From the NCBI GenBank assembly GCA_024223125.1, contig JAAEOP010000941.1, forward strand, positions 1 through 21,656: 21,656 nt of DNA. The letters are read 5' to 3'. Below are positions 7,824-14,964 of the stretch, in pieces. Numbering within the stretch: the stretch's first letter is position 1; each line of letters opens with the position of its first letter. The position numbers and the translations under genes were made by a program. The notes under the pieces are model-generated. The model ran no database searches. It was not told the DNA's origin and was given only the letters and a program-made list of their open reading frames with translations. Origin of the DNA: Chloroflexota bacterium (GTDB lineage: Bacteria > Chloroflexota > Anaerolineae > Promineifilales > Promineifilaceae).

Positions 7824-9086
7824 ATGATGAATAAGGAATATTTAACTGTACAAGAAGCATTAGCGGCCGTCCTCAACCCCATCACCATACTCCCCGCCGA
7901 AAAAGTGGATTTGCTGGCTGCACTGGGGCGGGTGTTGGCCGAACCAATTGTGGCGCGAGACAGTCTGCCCCCTTTCGCTAATTCGGCGATGGATGGGTAT
8001 GCGTTGCAAGCGGCCGATTTAACCGCAGCCACAAAACCCCAGCCTCAAACATTGCGCGTGGTAGGGGATATTGCTGCTGGCGCTGTGCCGGATGTGGTTG
8101 TGGAAGCAGGTACGGCCGTGCGTATTATGACTGGCGCCCCCATTCCCCCGGGAGCCGATGCCGTCATCCCTGTCGAAGATACAAATGAAAGCTGGCGGGA
8201 TAAGGAACGGCCGCTGCCCGACCAAATTCTGGTGTATCGTTCTGTAAACGCGGGTGATTATCTGCGCCACGCCGGGGAAAACATTATGGCTGGTCAGGTT
8301 GTAGTGCAAGCGGGCCATCTATTACGGCCGCAAGAAATTGGTATTCTGGCTTCTTTAGGCGTCAGCCAGATCAGTGTGATTCGTCGTCCCCGGGTGGGCA
8401 TTTTGGCAACTGGTGATGAACTGATTCCGGTTGAGGAGGCGCTGCGGCCGGGCAAGATTCGCAACAGCAATGGTTACACCCAGGCTGCCCAGGTCATTGC
8501 TTTAGGCGCACTCCCCATCACTTTGGGTATTGCCCGCGATACAGAAGAGGATGTCCGTGCCAAATTGCAGATCGGGCTGGATGCCGGAGTGGATTTGCTT
8601 ATCAGTTCGGCCGGCGTCTCAGTGGGTGCCTATGATGTGGTGAAGGCCGTCTTGGAAGCGGAAGGCAATGTCGGTTTTTGGCGGGTGCGGATGCGGCCGG
8701 GCAAACCATTGGCTTATGGAACTTACCACGGTGTGCCCTATTTGGGGTTGCCCGGAAATCCAGTGTCGGCGATGGTTTCATTTGAACGTTTTGCTCGTGC
8801 CGTTATTTTGAAGATGGAGGGGTATACAAACCTGGAACGGCCGCAGGTTCAGGCGATACTGCAAGATGAGATTCAGTCAGACGGCCGTGAAAGTTATATT
8901 CGGGCAGTGGTAGAAAAGCGGGATGGCCGTTATATTGCCACAACCACCGGCAGTCAGGGTTCCCACATCATGACCTCATTGGTCAGAGCCAATGCTTTGC
9001 TCATTGTGCCCGAAGGAGTGCTAACAGTTTATAAAGGACAAACGATAATGGCCTGGATGTTAAACTGGCCTGAGACAGTCTTTTAA
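7824..9086 (+). CDS. moeA: molybdopterin molybdenumtransferase MoeA
   Basis: A 420-residue enzyme that inserts molybdate into adenylylated molybdopterin to finish the molybdenum cofactor. The MoeA N-terminal domains (PF03453) include PPFANSAMDGYAL and IMTGAPIPPGADAVIP. The MPT-binding domain (PF00994) runs from VGILATGDELIP through KIRNSNGYTQ, SSAGVSVGAYDVVK and MRPGKPLAYG to GLPGNPVSAMVSFE. The C-terminal domain IV (PF03454) follows. Length is normal for the family. The start ATG 7824 has GGAG ten bases upstream; a second ATG follows directly. Its position after an NADH diaphorase gene pair suggests service to a nearby molybdoenzyme, although none is in the window. Confidence 0.95.
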   Translation: MMNKEYLTVQEALAAVLNPITILPAEKVDLLAALGRVLAEPIVARDSLPPFANSAMDGYALQAADLTAATKPQPQTLRVVGDIAAGAVPDVVVEAGTAVRIMTGAPIPPGADAVIPVEDTNESWRDKERPLPDQILVYRSVNAGDYLRHAGENIMAGQVVVQAGHLLRPQEIGILASLGVSQISVIRRPRVGILATGDELIPVEEALRPGKIRNSNGYTQAAQVIALGALPITLGIARDTEEDVRAKLQIGLDAGVDLLISSAGVSVGAYDVVKAVLEAEGNVGFWRVRMRPGKPLAYGTYHGVPYLGLPGNPVSAMVSFERFARAVILKMEGYTNLERPQVQAILQDEIQSDGRESYIRAVVEKRDGRYIATTTGSQGSHIMTSLVRANALLIVPEGVLTVYKGQTIMAWMLNWPETVF

Positions 9087-9144
9087 TAGCTGTTCTGAAA
9101 ATAGAGATTCAGTAGATCCAAAATTCGTTTGATTATTTATCATC

Positions 9145-9269
9145 GTGCATTGCAAATGCACACCTGAGATACGAAACCCGCTGAAAGCGGGTTGAAAACC
9201 GTTTGGCTTAAGGTTATAGTGCGTTTTTAACTCACTTCTTGTCTCAGATGTGGATTTCCAATCCACATC
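9145..9269. repeat. REP-like composite: two inverted palindromes around a third hairpin
   Basis: Between convergent moeA and the S1 gene are three perfect hairpins, each with a 3-base loop: GTGCATT/AATGCAC (9145-9161), AACCCGCT/AGCGGGTT (9175-9193) and GATGTGGATT/AATCCACATC (9247-9269). The outer two are diverged copies of one module in opposite orientation: read inward, each hairpin is followed by CTGAGA (9164-9169, and its complement at 9242-9247). This head-to-head layout is typical of bacterial REP/BIME elements. No RAYT transposase gene is in the window. Confidence 0.7.
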
Positions 9270-9293
9270 ATATGGTTGAAATTTGGATCTGCT

Positions 9294-9332
9294 GAGATTA
9301 AGAGATTGGGAGATTCAATCTCTCAATCTCCA
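9294..9332. repeat. AGATT-type degenerate inverted repeat, copy 2
   Basis: GAGATTGGGAGATT (9302-9315) pairs with AATCTCTCAATCTC (9317-9330) at 13 of 14 positions around a one-base centre, preceded by a further GAGATTAA unit. It lies directly between the REP-like element and the terminator of the S1 gene. Confidence 0.7.
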
Positions 9333-9343
9333 CTAAATAGAAA

Positions 9344-9361
9344 GCCCCGGATTTCCGGGGC
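9344..9361 (-). terminator. intrinsic terminator of the S1-domain gene, possibly bidirectional
   Basis: GCCCCGG (9344-9350) pairs with CCGGGGC (9355-9361) around a 4-base loop. On the minus strand the hairpin is followed by TTTCTATTT and lies about 35 bases after the S1-gene stop. On the plus strand it is followed by CTTGTATTT, so it may also end moeA transcripts. Confidence 0.8.
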
Positions 9362-9396
9362 CTTGTATTTATCTGACAGCCAATAGTGGGCTAATT

Positions 9397-10182
9397 TTAT
9401 GACACATGTAGTGTCCGGTCCAAAATATCATCTTGCTGGTCACGATACTTGTTGCGATGTCGTTTCTTACCGCGAGATTTCTTCTTGCGACGGGAGTCAG
9501 AACGGGACGGGGGCATATCATCACCCAATGCTTGCCGTAGAGCGAATTCCATAGCGCTTAACATTTCCTCTTCCGGCTCTTCTTCAAAATCTATTTCCTT
9601 AAATTCTTCATAAACAGTTGTCTCTGATTCTGGTTTTTCCAATAATGCTTTGACGCTTAAATCAATCCGGCGCTTCCGTTTGCTAAAACCCAATACCTGA
9701 ACCTGGACTTCATCACCAACCGAAAGGGCTTCCGAAGGATGTTTTACATAGTCGTGACTCAATTCACTAATATGCACCAATCCTTCTCTTTCAGCACCAA
9801 TGTTGATAAAAGAACCAAAATTTTCCAAACGGGTGACTGTGCCGGTGTAAACTTGCCCTTTTTCTAAATCGCGCCATTCTACAGCCAAAGGTTCGATCAT
9901 TGTAACCATTATCTGGTTGCGTTTGGGATCAACTTTATCTACCCAAACAGTTACTTCTTCACCCTCAGTTAGAACGTCGGCCACACGATTGACATGTTCG
10001 TTACCTAATTTTGAGATATGGATGAGTGCATTTGTGCCTATGCCAATATCAATAAAAGCGCCATATAACTCTAAGCGGGTGACAATCCCAGAAATTTTCA
10101 TCTTTGGTTTCAAATCGTTAATGCTTTGGGGTTTTTGTGGTGTGGTCTCCTCCACCGTTGTTTCTTCTACTACTTCACTCAT
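9397..10182 (-). CDS. tandem S1 RNA-binding domain protein
   Basis: A 261-residue protein with two S1/OB-fold domains (PF00575). The first covers about residues 27-98 (MKISGIVTRLELYGAFIDIG, then ALIHISKL), the second about 105-180 (VYTGTVTRLENFGSFINIG, then EGLVHISELSHDY). An acidic stretch (FKEIDFEEEPEEEM) and a very basic C-terminal tail (RRKKKSRGKKRHRNKYRD) follow. Such proteins bind mRNA or ribosomes, like truncated ribosomal protein S1, but the exact role is unknown. ATG 10182 has AGGAG nine bases upstream. It has its own consensus promoter at 10361-10388, a leader of about 170 bases and a terminator at 9344-9361, so it is probably a well-expressed single-gene unit. Confidence 0.88.
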   Translation of the reverse strand: MSEVVEETTVEETTPQKPQSINDLKPKMKISGIVTRLELYGAFIDIGIGTNALIHISKLGNEHVNRVADVLTEGEEVTVWVDKVDPKRNQIMVTMIEPLAVEWRDLEKGQVYTGTVTRLENFGSFINIGAEREGLVHISELSHDYVKHPSEALSVGDEVQVQVLGFSKRKRRIDLSVKALLEKPESETTVYEEFKEIDFEEEPEEEMLSAMEFALRQALGDDMPPSRSDSRRKKKSRGKKRHRNKYRDQQDDILDRTLHVS

Positions 10183-10360
10183 GACAAGCTTCTCCTACCG
10201 CAAGGGGATATTTTATCGTTTAGTCTGCGTCCTTCCCGATGTGAATTTTTGACCTTGTTTATTGGGGATAGAGCAGTTGCTTTTTAAGGACAGGCGCATA
10301 CATCTGAATTAAATAAAAGGGTAGATGCAACTGTATGCAAATCTGTAAAAGCCAACGGCA

Positions 10361-10388
10361 ATTATAACAACTGGTAATCCCCTGTCAA
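10361..10388 (-). promoter_or_regulatory. consensus sigma-70 promoter of the S1-domain gene
   Basis: Reading the minus strand, TTGACA (10388-10383) and TATAAT (10366-10361) are both perfect consensus hexamers, 16 bases apart. Transcription would start near 10354, giving a leader of about 170 bases to the S1 start at 10182. The leader holds several short complementary segments (for example GCATAC with GTATGC, and AGTTGC with GCAACT) that could fold. Confidence 0.85.
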
Positions 10389-10474
10389 ACAAAAATCGGA
10401 GGTTGGTTGCGCGTCACATTTTTGGATGCTGTGTAAATAGGAGGCATAATTTACCATCACAATAGGTGAGGTGA

Positions 10475-11043
10475 ATGATGACCAGCAAATTAGACGAATA
10501 TTGGCAAGGGTTATTTGAGGAAGCGATGACTGAAGTGGCCGAATGGCGGCAGCAACATCCGCAAGCAACATTCAATAAGATGGAAGATAAATTGGATACG
10601 CGCCAGGCACAGGTTCGAGCCCAGTTGTTACAAGATTTGGTGCAAATGAACGCCAACACGGATTTACGGGGGCGTCCGCCAGGGGAACGTCCTCTGTGTC
10701 CTGAATGTGGTTAGCCGTTGGGGGCTAACGGTCAGCACACACGGGAGTTGATTACCACCTATGAGCAAATGGTAACCATCGGGCGGAGTTATGGCTGATG
10801 TCCTGAATGTGGGCACGGCTTTTTTCCCCCTGGATGAAGAACTGGAACTTCTTCCAGGCAACTATACACCCCAAATACAAGAGTCAATGACGCGATTGGG
10901 GGCCAAGATGGCCTATGAACAAGCCCAGGATGAACTGAGCCGATCTTGTCACACGCTAGTGTCAGAGTCTACGATGCGGCGACATACGATGCACAATGGA
11001 CAGGCGAGTGAGGTTTTGGAGAAAGAAGAAGCGGAACGAATAG
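10475..11043 (+). pseudogene. ISKra4-family transposase N-terminal remnant
   Basis: Joined across its lesions, the frame reads like the N-terminal part of an ISKra4-family transposase: a helical start (MMTSKLDEYWQGLFEEAMTE), a CPECG zinc pair near 10700, TTYEQMVTIGRSYG, a second CPECGHG pair, then FFPLDEELELLPGNYTPQIQ and LVSESTMRRHT. It is broken by TAG at 10712-10714, TGA at 10796-10798, and a one-base frameshift in the T6C5 run at 10820-10830. The catalytic C-terminal half is missing and replaced by sequence of another transposase family. ATG 10475 has GGTGAGG upstream. It is not expected to give an active protein. Confidence 0.7.
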
Positions 11044-11046
11044 AAA

Positions 11047-11322
11047 ATGGGCCTTTGTTTGCTGGTGTACGCTTTAGCTGAACGTCAGGTACGGCAACAA
11101 CTTAAGCTGCTTGATCAGACGATTCCCGACCAGAAAGGGAAACCGACCCAAACCCCCACCATGCGCCGTATTGCCCAGATGTTTGAAGGGGTTGATATCC
11201 TAATTATTCGACGAGGAGGTCATGTTGTTGATCGGAGGGTACTCAAGTTATCTCCGGTCAGATTGCAGATTATTTCCCTCTTTGGTGTGGCCGTCCAAAA
11301 TTGTTATTTGGTCGAAGTTTAA
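11047..11322 (+). pseudogene. IS1634-family transposase C-terminal remnant
   Basis: These 91 codons (GLCLLVYALAERQVRQQL, then TIPDQKGKPTQTPTMRRIAQ and a final FGVAVQNCYLVEV) match the conserved C-terminal end of IS1634/IS4-type transposases as I remember them. The DDE catalytic core that should precede it is absent: upstream DNA belongs to the ISKra4 remnant, with an in-frame stop at 11041-11043. It is therefore a fragment left after deletion or nested insertion. The true upstream limit cannot be fixed by eye. Confidence 0.6.
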
Positions 11323-11337
11323 GGTGCGGAATGTGGG

Positions 11338-11402
11338 TTAGAGATTGAGAGATTAGGAGATTATCACCCTGCAATCCCCAATCTCTAATCTCTAATCTCT
11401 AA
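11338..11402. repeat. AGATT-type degenerate inverted repeat, copy 3
   Basis: The left arm (11338-11362) is made of units such as TTAGAGATTGAGAGATTAGG; the right arm (11373-11402) is the complement, with AATCTCT repeated three times with a TA link. A short spacer separates the arms. It lies between the IS1634 remnant and the 3' end of mutS2, and is the longest of the four copies. Confidence 0.7.
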
Positions 11403-11463
11403 TGAAACGGGACAGTGGAATAAAAGGGAAGTTTGGGAAATAGACTCATAAGAGCTACGGCCG

Positions 11464-13884
11464 TTACTCATCCACAAACTTAACCACCGTCACGCCATCA
11501 CCCCCTTCGCCGTCTTTGCCTTCTTCCCAGGAGAGGACATTGCGGTTTTTCTTGAGCGCTTTACGGACAGCGTTGCGTAAACGGCCGGTTCCCTTGCCAT
11601 GAATAATGCGAACCCAGGGCATGTGCGCCAGATACGCCCGGTCTATGAAGCTGCTCAGTTCCACCAATCCTTCTTCCACCCGACGGCCGCGAATATCCAA
11701 TTCCAGACCCGGCGAAGGGCCGCGAGCGGCCGTTGCATAATCCGGTTCCGGTTCTAGCTCTTCCCGACCCTTAAATTCCAGATCGTTTAGTTTCACCCGC
11801 ATTTGCATTTGGCCGATGGCGATGACCGCTTCGTATTTGCTCAAGGTAATGATGTCCCCTTGTGTATTTAGTGTTTTAATGAGAACGCGATCTCCTTCTT
11901 TCCAATCGAGGCGGTTGCTGGTGGGTTGGCGTGTTTTCTGCGCTTTGGGGACGATGGCGGCCACTTCCTCTTCACCCACCTTGGCGACCTCTTTGCTGAC
12001 CTGTTTCAATTTGGTTAACGATTGGGCGTCCCGAATGTTGCGCCGCGCCCGGCGTAATTCTTCTTCGATGTCGGCGATTTTTTGCTGGGCTTCTTCTTGC
12101 ACGGCCGTTAAAATTTGCTGCCGTTCTTCTTCTACCTGTTCCAACCGGCGAGCCAAGGCATCCCGATCTTCTTCAATTTTATTCAAAGCCAGACGGGAGG
12201 CTGCTTCTTCAGAGGACATCTTTTCGCGTAGGTCATAAATAGCATCCAGTAAACTTTCAGCTTCATTGCTGCCGGCTCCGTTCAGGCGCATCGCTTCATC
12301 CAGGATGGTTTCATCCAGCCCCAGCCGCCGGGCAATGGCAAAGGCATTCGATTTGCCGGGAATACCAATCGCCATTTCAAAAGTGGGGGAGAGGGTTTCG
12401 ATGTCGAACATGAGCGAGGCGTTGGTAGCGCCGGGCTGCTGGTCGGCGTACAGTTTCAATTCTGGGTAATGGGTGGCTACAAAGCTAGTTGTTCCTTTAT
12501 CGCGTAGATAGCTGATAACGGCCGTAGCCAACGCCGCCCCCTCCGCCGGGTCTGTGCCTGATCCCAACTCATCCAACAGAACCAGCGAACGGTCATCTAC
12601 CTGGCCCAAAATGCGGATGATGTTGCTCATATGGCCGGAGAAGGTAGATAAACTTTGCTCAATAGATTGCTCATCCCCAATATCCGCAAACACATTGTCA
12701 AAGATGGTCAGACGGGCGTCTAAGACGGGTAAATGGAGGCCGGATTGAGCCATCAAAACCATTAAGCCCATCGTCTTGAGGCTGACCGTTTTGCCGCCGG
12801 TGTTTGGCCCGGTAATGAGAATGGTGAAAACCTCTTCGGGCAAAGTCAAGTCCGTTGGTATGACTTCTAATGGGTTTAGCAAGGGATGGCGGGCGTTGCG
12901 TATCCAGATGGTAGAACCAGGGTGTAGATTGGGCGGTGGGGGTGTCCATTTTGCCCGTTCGTTGGCGTGTTTAGGCGGCCGTGGCTGTTCAAATTCGCGC
13001 CAATCCACAAAGTGAGGCTCAATGCCGTGAATGTGAGCTGCGTGACGGGCACGGGCAAAGATGAGGTCTAATTCGGCCATCCGCTCTACCACGCGCTGAA
13101 TGGCGTTGCCTTGTTCAGCTACTTTGCCGGACAGTTCTTTGAGGACGCGGTTGATTTCGTTCTGTTCTTGAATTTGCAGGCCGCGATATTCGTTGTTGAG
13201 TTCGACAGTGTGCATCGGCTCCACCCATAATGTTGCCCCGCTGCCGCTCTGGTCATGAACGATGCCTTTGACCCGCCCTTTGGAATCGGCTTTTACCGGG
13301 ACAACGTAACGGCCGCCCCGTCTGGTGATGATCGGTTCTTGCAAATGTTTGCTTTGGCTGGAACTGAGCATTTTTTGTAGTTTGTCTTGAATACGGCCGT
13401 GAACCACCCGCAGAGATTGCCGAATTTTAGCCAGTTTGGGGCTGGCGCTGTCTAGTACCTCGCCGCGATCATCAATGGTACGGCCGACGGCCGAAACAAT
13501 ACCAGGACACTCCTCAATCAGTTCCACAATATCTGCCAATCGGGGAAACTCATCGGCCGACTTAAGGATGATACGGCCGAGCGTACGCGAAGCGACTAGC
13601 GTATTGCGGATGTCCATCAACTCTTCGGCTGGCAGGGTGAAGCCGCGCTGGGCATTGTCGCAGGCGCGGCGTACATCCCGCGTTCCGCCAATGGTGACGC
13701 CGCTGCGCGTATCTAGCAGCAGAATGGCTTCACTGGTTTCCGTTTGCCACTGTTCCGCTTCCATCTGGTCGGTGGTGGGGTGTAGTTGGCGGGCTAACTC
13801 CTCGCCAGCGCTAAAACTGGTGTACCCGGCCAGAATATCTAAAACTTTATCAAATTCAAGTGTGTGTAATGATTTTTTGTCCAT
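11464..13884 (-). CDS. mutS2: MutS2-type ATPase/endonuclease
   Basis: An 806-residue MutS2 protein. The order is: core and lever region (1-330) with GRYVVPVKADSKGRVKGIVHDQSGSG, the MutS ATPase with Walker A ITGPNTGGKTVSLKTMGL (about 355-372), Walker B LVLLDELGSGTDPAEGAAL, and the ATHY switch (FVATHYPELK). A charged coiled coil follows (about 560-630), then a C-terminal Smr nuclease domain (about 725-806) with LDIRGRR and HGKGTGRLR. MutS2 suppresses homologous recombination by cutting branched DNA and, in some bacteria, acts on collided ribosomes. No MutS1-type mismatch domain is present. ATG 13884 has AGGA seven bases upstream. Length is normal for the family. Confidence 0.96.
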   Translation of the reverse strand: MDKKSLHTLEFDKVLDILAGYTSFSAGEELARQLHPTTDQMEAEQWQTETSEAILLLDTRSGVTIGGTRDVRRACDNAQRGFTLPAEELMDIRNTLVASRTLGRIILKSADEFPRLADIVELIEECPGIVSAVGRTIDDRGEVLDSASPKLAKIRQSLRVVHGRIQDKLQKMLSSSQSKHLQEPIITRRGGRYVVPVKADSKGRVKGIVHDQSGSGATLWVEPMHTVELNNEYRGLQIQEQNEINRVLKELSGKVAEQGNAIQRVVERMAELDLIFARARHAAHIHGIEPHFVDWREFEQPRPPKHANERAKWTPPPPNLHPGSTIWIRNARHPLLNPLEVIPTDLTLPEEVFTILITGPNTGGKTVSLKTMGLMVLMAQSGLHLPVLDARLTIFDNVFADIGDEQSIEQSLSTFSGHMSNIIRILGQVDDRSLVLLDELGSGTDPAEGAALATAVISYLRDKGTTSFVATHYPELKLYADQQPGATNASLMFDIETLSPTFEMAIGIPGKSNAFAIARRLGLDETILDEAMRLNGAGSNEAESLLDAIYDLREKMSSEEAASRLALNKIEEDRDALARRLEQVEEERQQILTAVQEEAQQKIADIEEELRRARRNIRDAQSLTKLKQVSKEVAKVGEEEVAAIVPKAQKTRQPTSNRLDWKEGDRVLIKTLNTQGDIITLSKYEAVIAIGQMQMRVKLNDLEFKGREELEPEPDYATAARGPSPGLELDIRGRRVEEGLVELSSFIDRAYLAHMPWVRIIHGKGTGRLRNAVRKALKKNRNVLSWEEGKDGEGGDGVTVVKFVDE

Positions 13885-13956
13885 GTTTTAATCCTGCTAG
13901 TTATGTGCATTTTATCATAGGGTAGGGGAAGTTGGGTACACGGCCGTTCGCCGCCA

Positions 13957-13990
13957 AAGTCCCCGGCACTTCGGAAAGTGCCGGGGACTT
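13957..13990. repeat. perfect 15-bp hairpin between mutS2 and the GNAT gene
   Basis: AAGTCCCCGGCACTT (13957-13971) and AAGTGCCGGGGACTT (13976-13990) are exact reverse complements around a CGGA loop. It begins six bases after the GNAT stop on the minus strand. There is no T-run on either side, so it is not a standard intrinsic terminator; it may stabilise the 3' end of the exporter operon or be a dispersed palindrome. Confidence 0.8.
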
Positions 13991-13996
13991 GCCAAC

Positions 13997-14950
13997 TTAC
14001 AACTTCTTCACCAACTGGTATTCACCGGGGCGGGGCTGGTAGCCCAGCTTGCGGTTGATCGCCAGCATGGGGCCATTTTGTGAATCGTTGTGGGTGCTGA
14101 TGGTATCGGCGCCGAATGCTTTGGCAAAATGGATGGTTTGCAGTTTTAGAGCTTGGGCGATTTTACGGCCGCGATACACTCTATCTACCCCGGTTATCAA
14201 ATTGTACATGGAGTTGGTTTCTTTGTGGACACCGACGGCCGCTAAACCCACATACCGCTCTCCATCCAACGCCAACAACTGTCCTTCAGGAATGAACCAG
14301 GAGACATTGTTCCAGGTCTCATTGAAGGCGGTAAAGTCAGGAAAAACGCCATTAGAAGCGGGATCGTCCAAAGAGCAGGCGCGGTTAAGAGCGTGTAACC
14401 TGCGCCGTGCTTCTTCCGTATCCCCTTCCGCCGCCAGGGAAGTGAAACGGATACCAGCAGCCTCTACCGCTTCAATCAGACCGGCGAAGGGTGTTTCGTC
14501 AAAGGTGTGCAAATCAACGGCCGATTCATACAAATGTCTATCCAGGATGAAGCCTTGTTTTTGAGCAAAGCGGAGATATTCGGGGCAGTCGTCCAAAACG
14601 TCTGTGCCCAGTTCGGCGGCATTGTGGTCAAGTGTTATTTGCAGAATTGTGTTGTAGAGCATTTGCCCTAAACCCTGATGCCGATGAGCGGGGTCAATGC
14701 CGGCCCAAATGTAAAACCAACCATCAGCTTCATGGGACTGGTGACGCACAAGGCCGTAGCCAAGCAGCTGGTTTTGCTCATTTTCAAGTAACAGACGGTG
14801 TAGGATACGGTCGTTGCCGCCAATATTGTCCCAATCGTGAATGTTTTGGGCGCTGATTGGTTCGTGCCAGAATTTGCTCAGAAGCGCCGCCAACGCTTCA
14901 TAATCTTGATGGGGCACGGCCGTGCGTATAAAGACCTTCGTTTGTTCCAT
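13997..14950 (-). CDS. tandem-domain GNAT N-acetyltransferase
   Basis: A 317-residue protein with two GNAT folds (PF00583), as in mycothiol synthase-like enzymes. The N-terminal domain has the acetyl-CoA loop HRHQGLGQMLYN near residues 88-99. The C-terminal domain has VYRGRKIAQALK near 262-273 and ends with SQNGPMLAINRKLGYQPRPGEY, the usual last strand and helix. Target unknown. ATG 14950 is chosen because GGAAGGA lies five bases upstream; an ATG at 14965 overlaps the ABC transporter stop codon (TAATG) and would add five residues. The overlap shows that it is translated with the exporter genes, so it may modify the exported compound or protect the same cellular target. Confidence 0.85.
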   Translation of the reverse strand: MEQTKVFIRTAVPHQDYEALAALLSKFWHEPISAQNIHDWDNIGGNDRILHRLLLENEQNQLLGYGLVRHQSHEADGWFYIWAGIDPAHRHQGLGQMLYNTILQITLDHNAAELGTDVLDDCPEYLRFAQKQGFILDRHLYESAVDLHTFDETPFAGLIEAVEAAGIRFTSLAAEGDTEEARRRLHALNRACSLDDPASNGVFPDFTAFNETWNNVSWFIPEGQLLALDGERYVGLAAVGVHKETNSMYNLITGVDRVYRGRKIAQALKLQTIHFAKAFGADTISTHNDSQNGPMLAINRKLGYQPRPGEYQLVKKL

Positions 14951-14964
14951 CTTATTCCTTCCCA

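Noticed and set aside
10796..10798. In-frame TGA before a cysteine as a selenocysteine codon in the transposase remnant
   Set aside because: The same frame also has a TAG upstream and a frameshift downstream, so decay is the simpler explanation.
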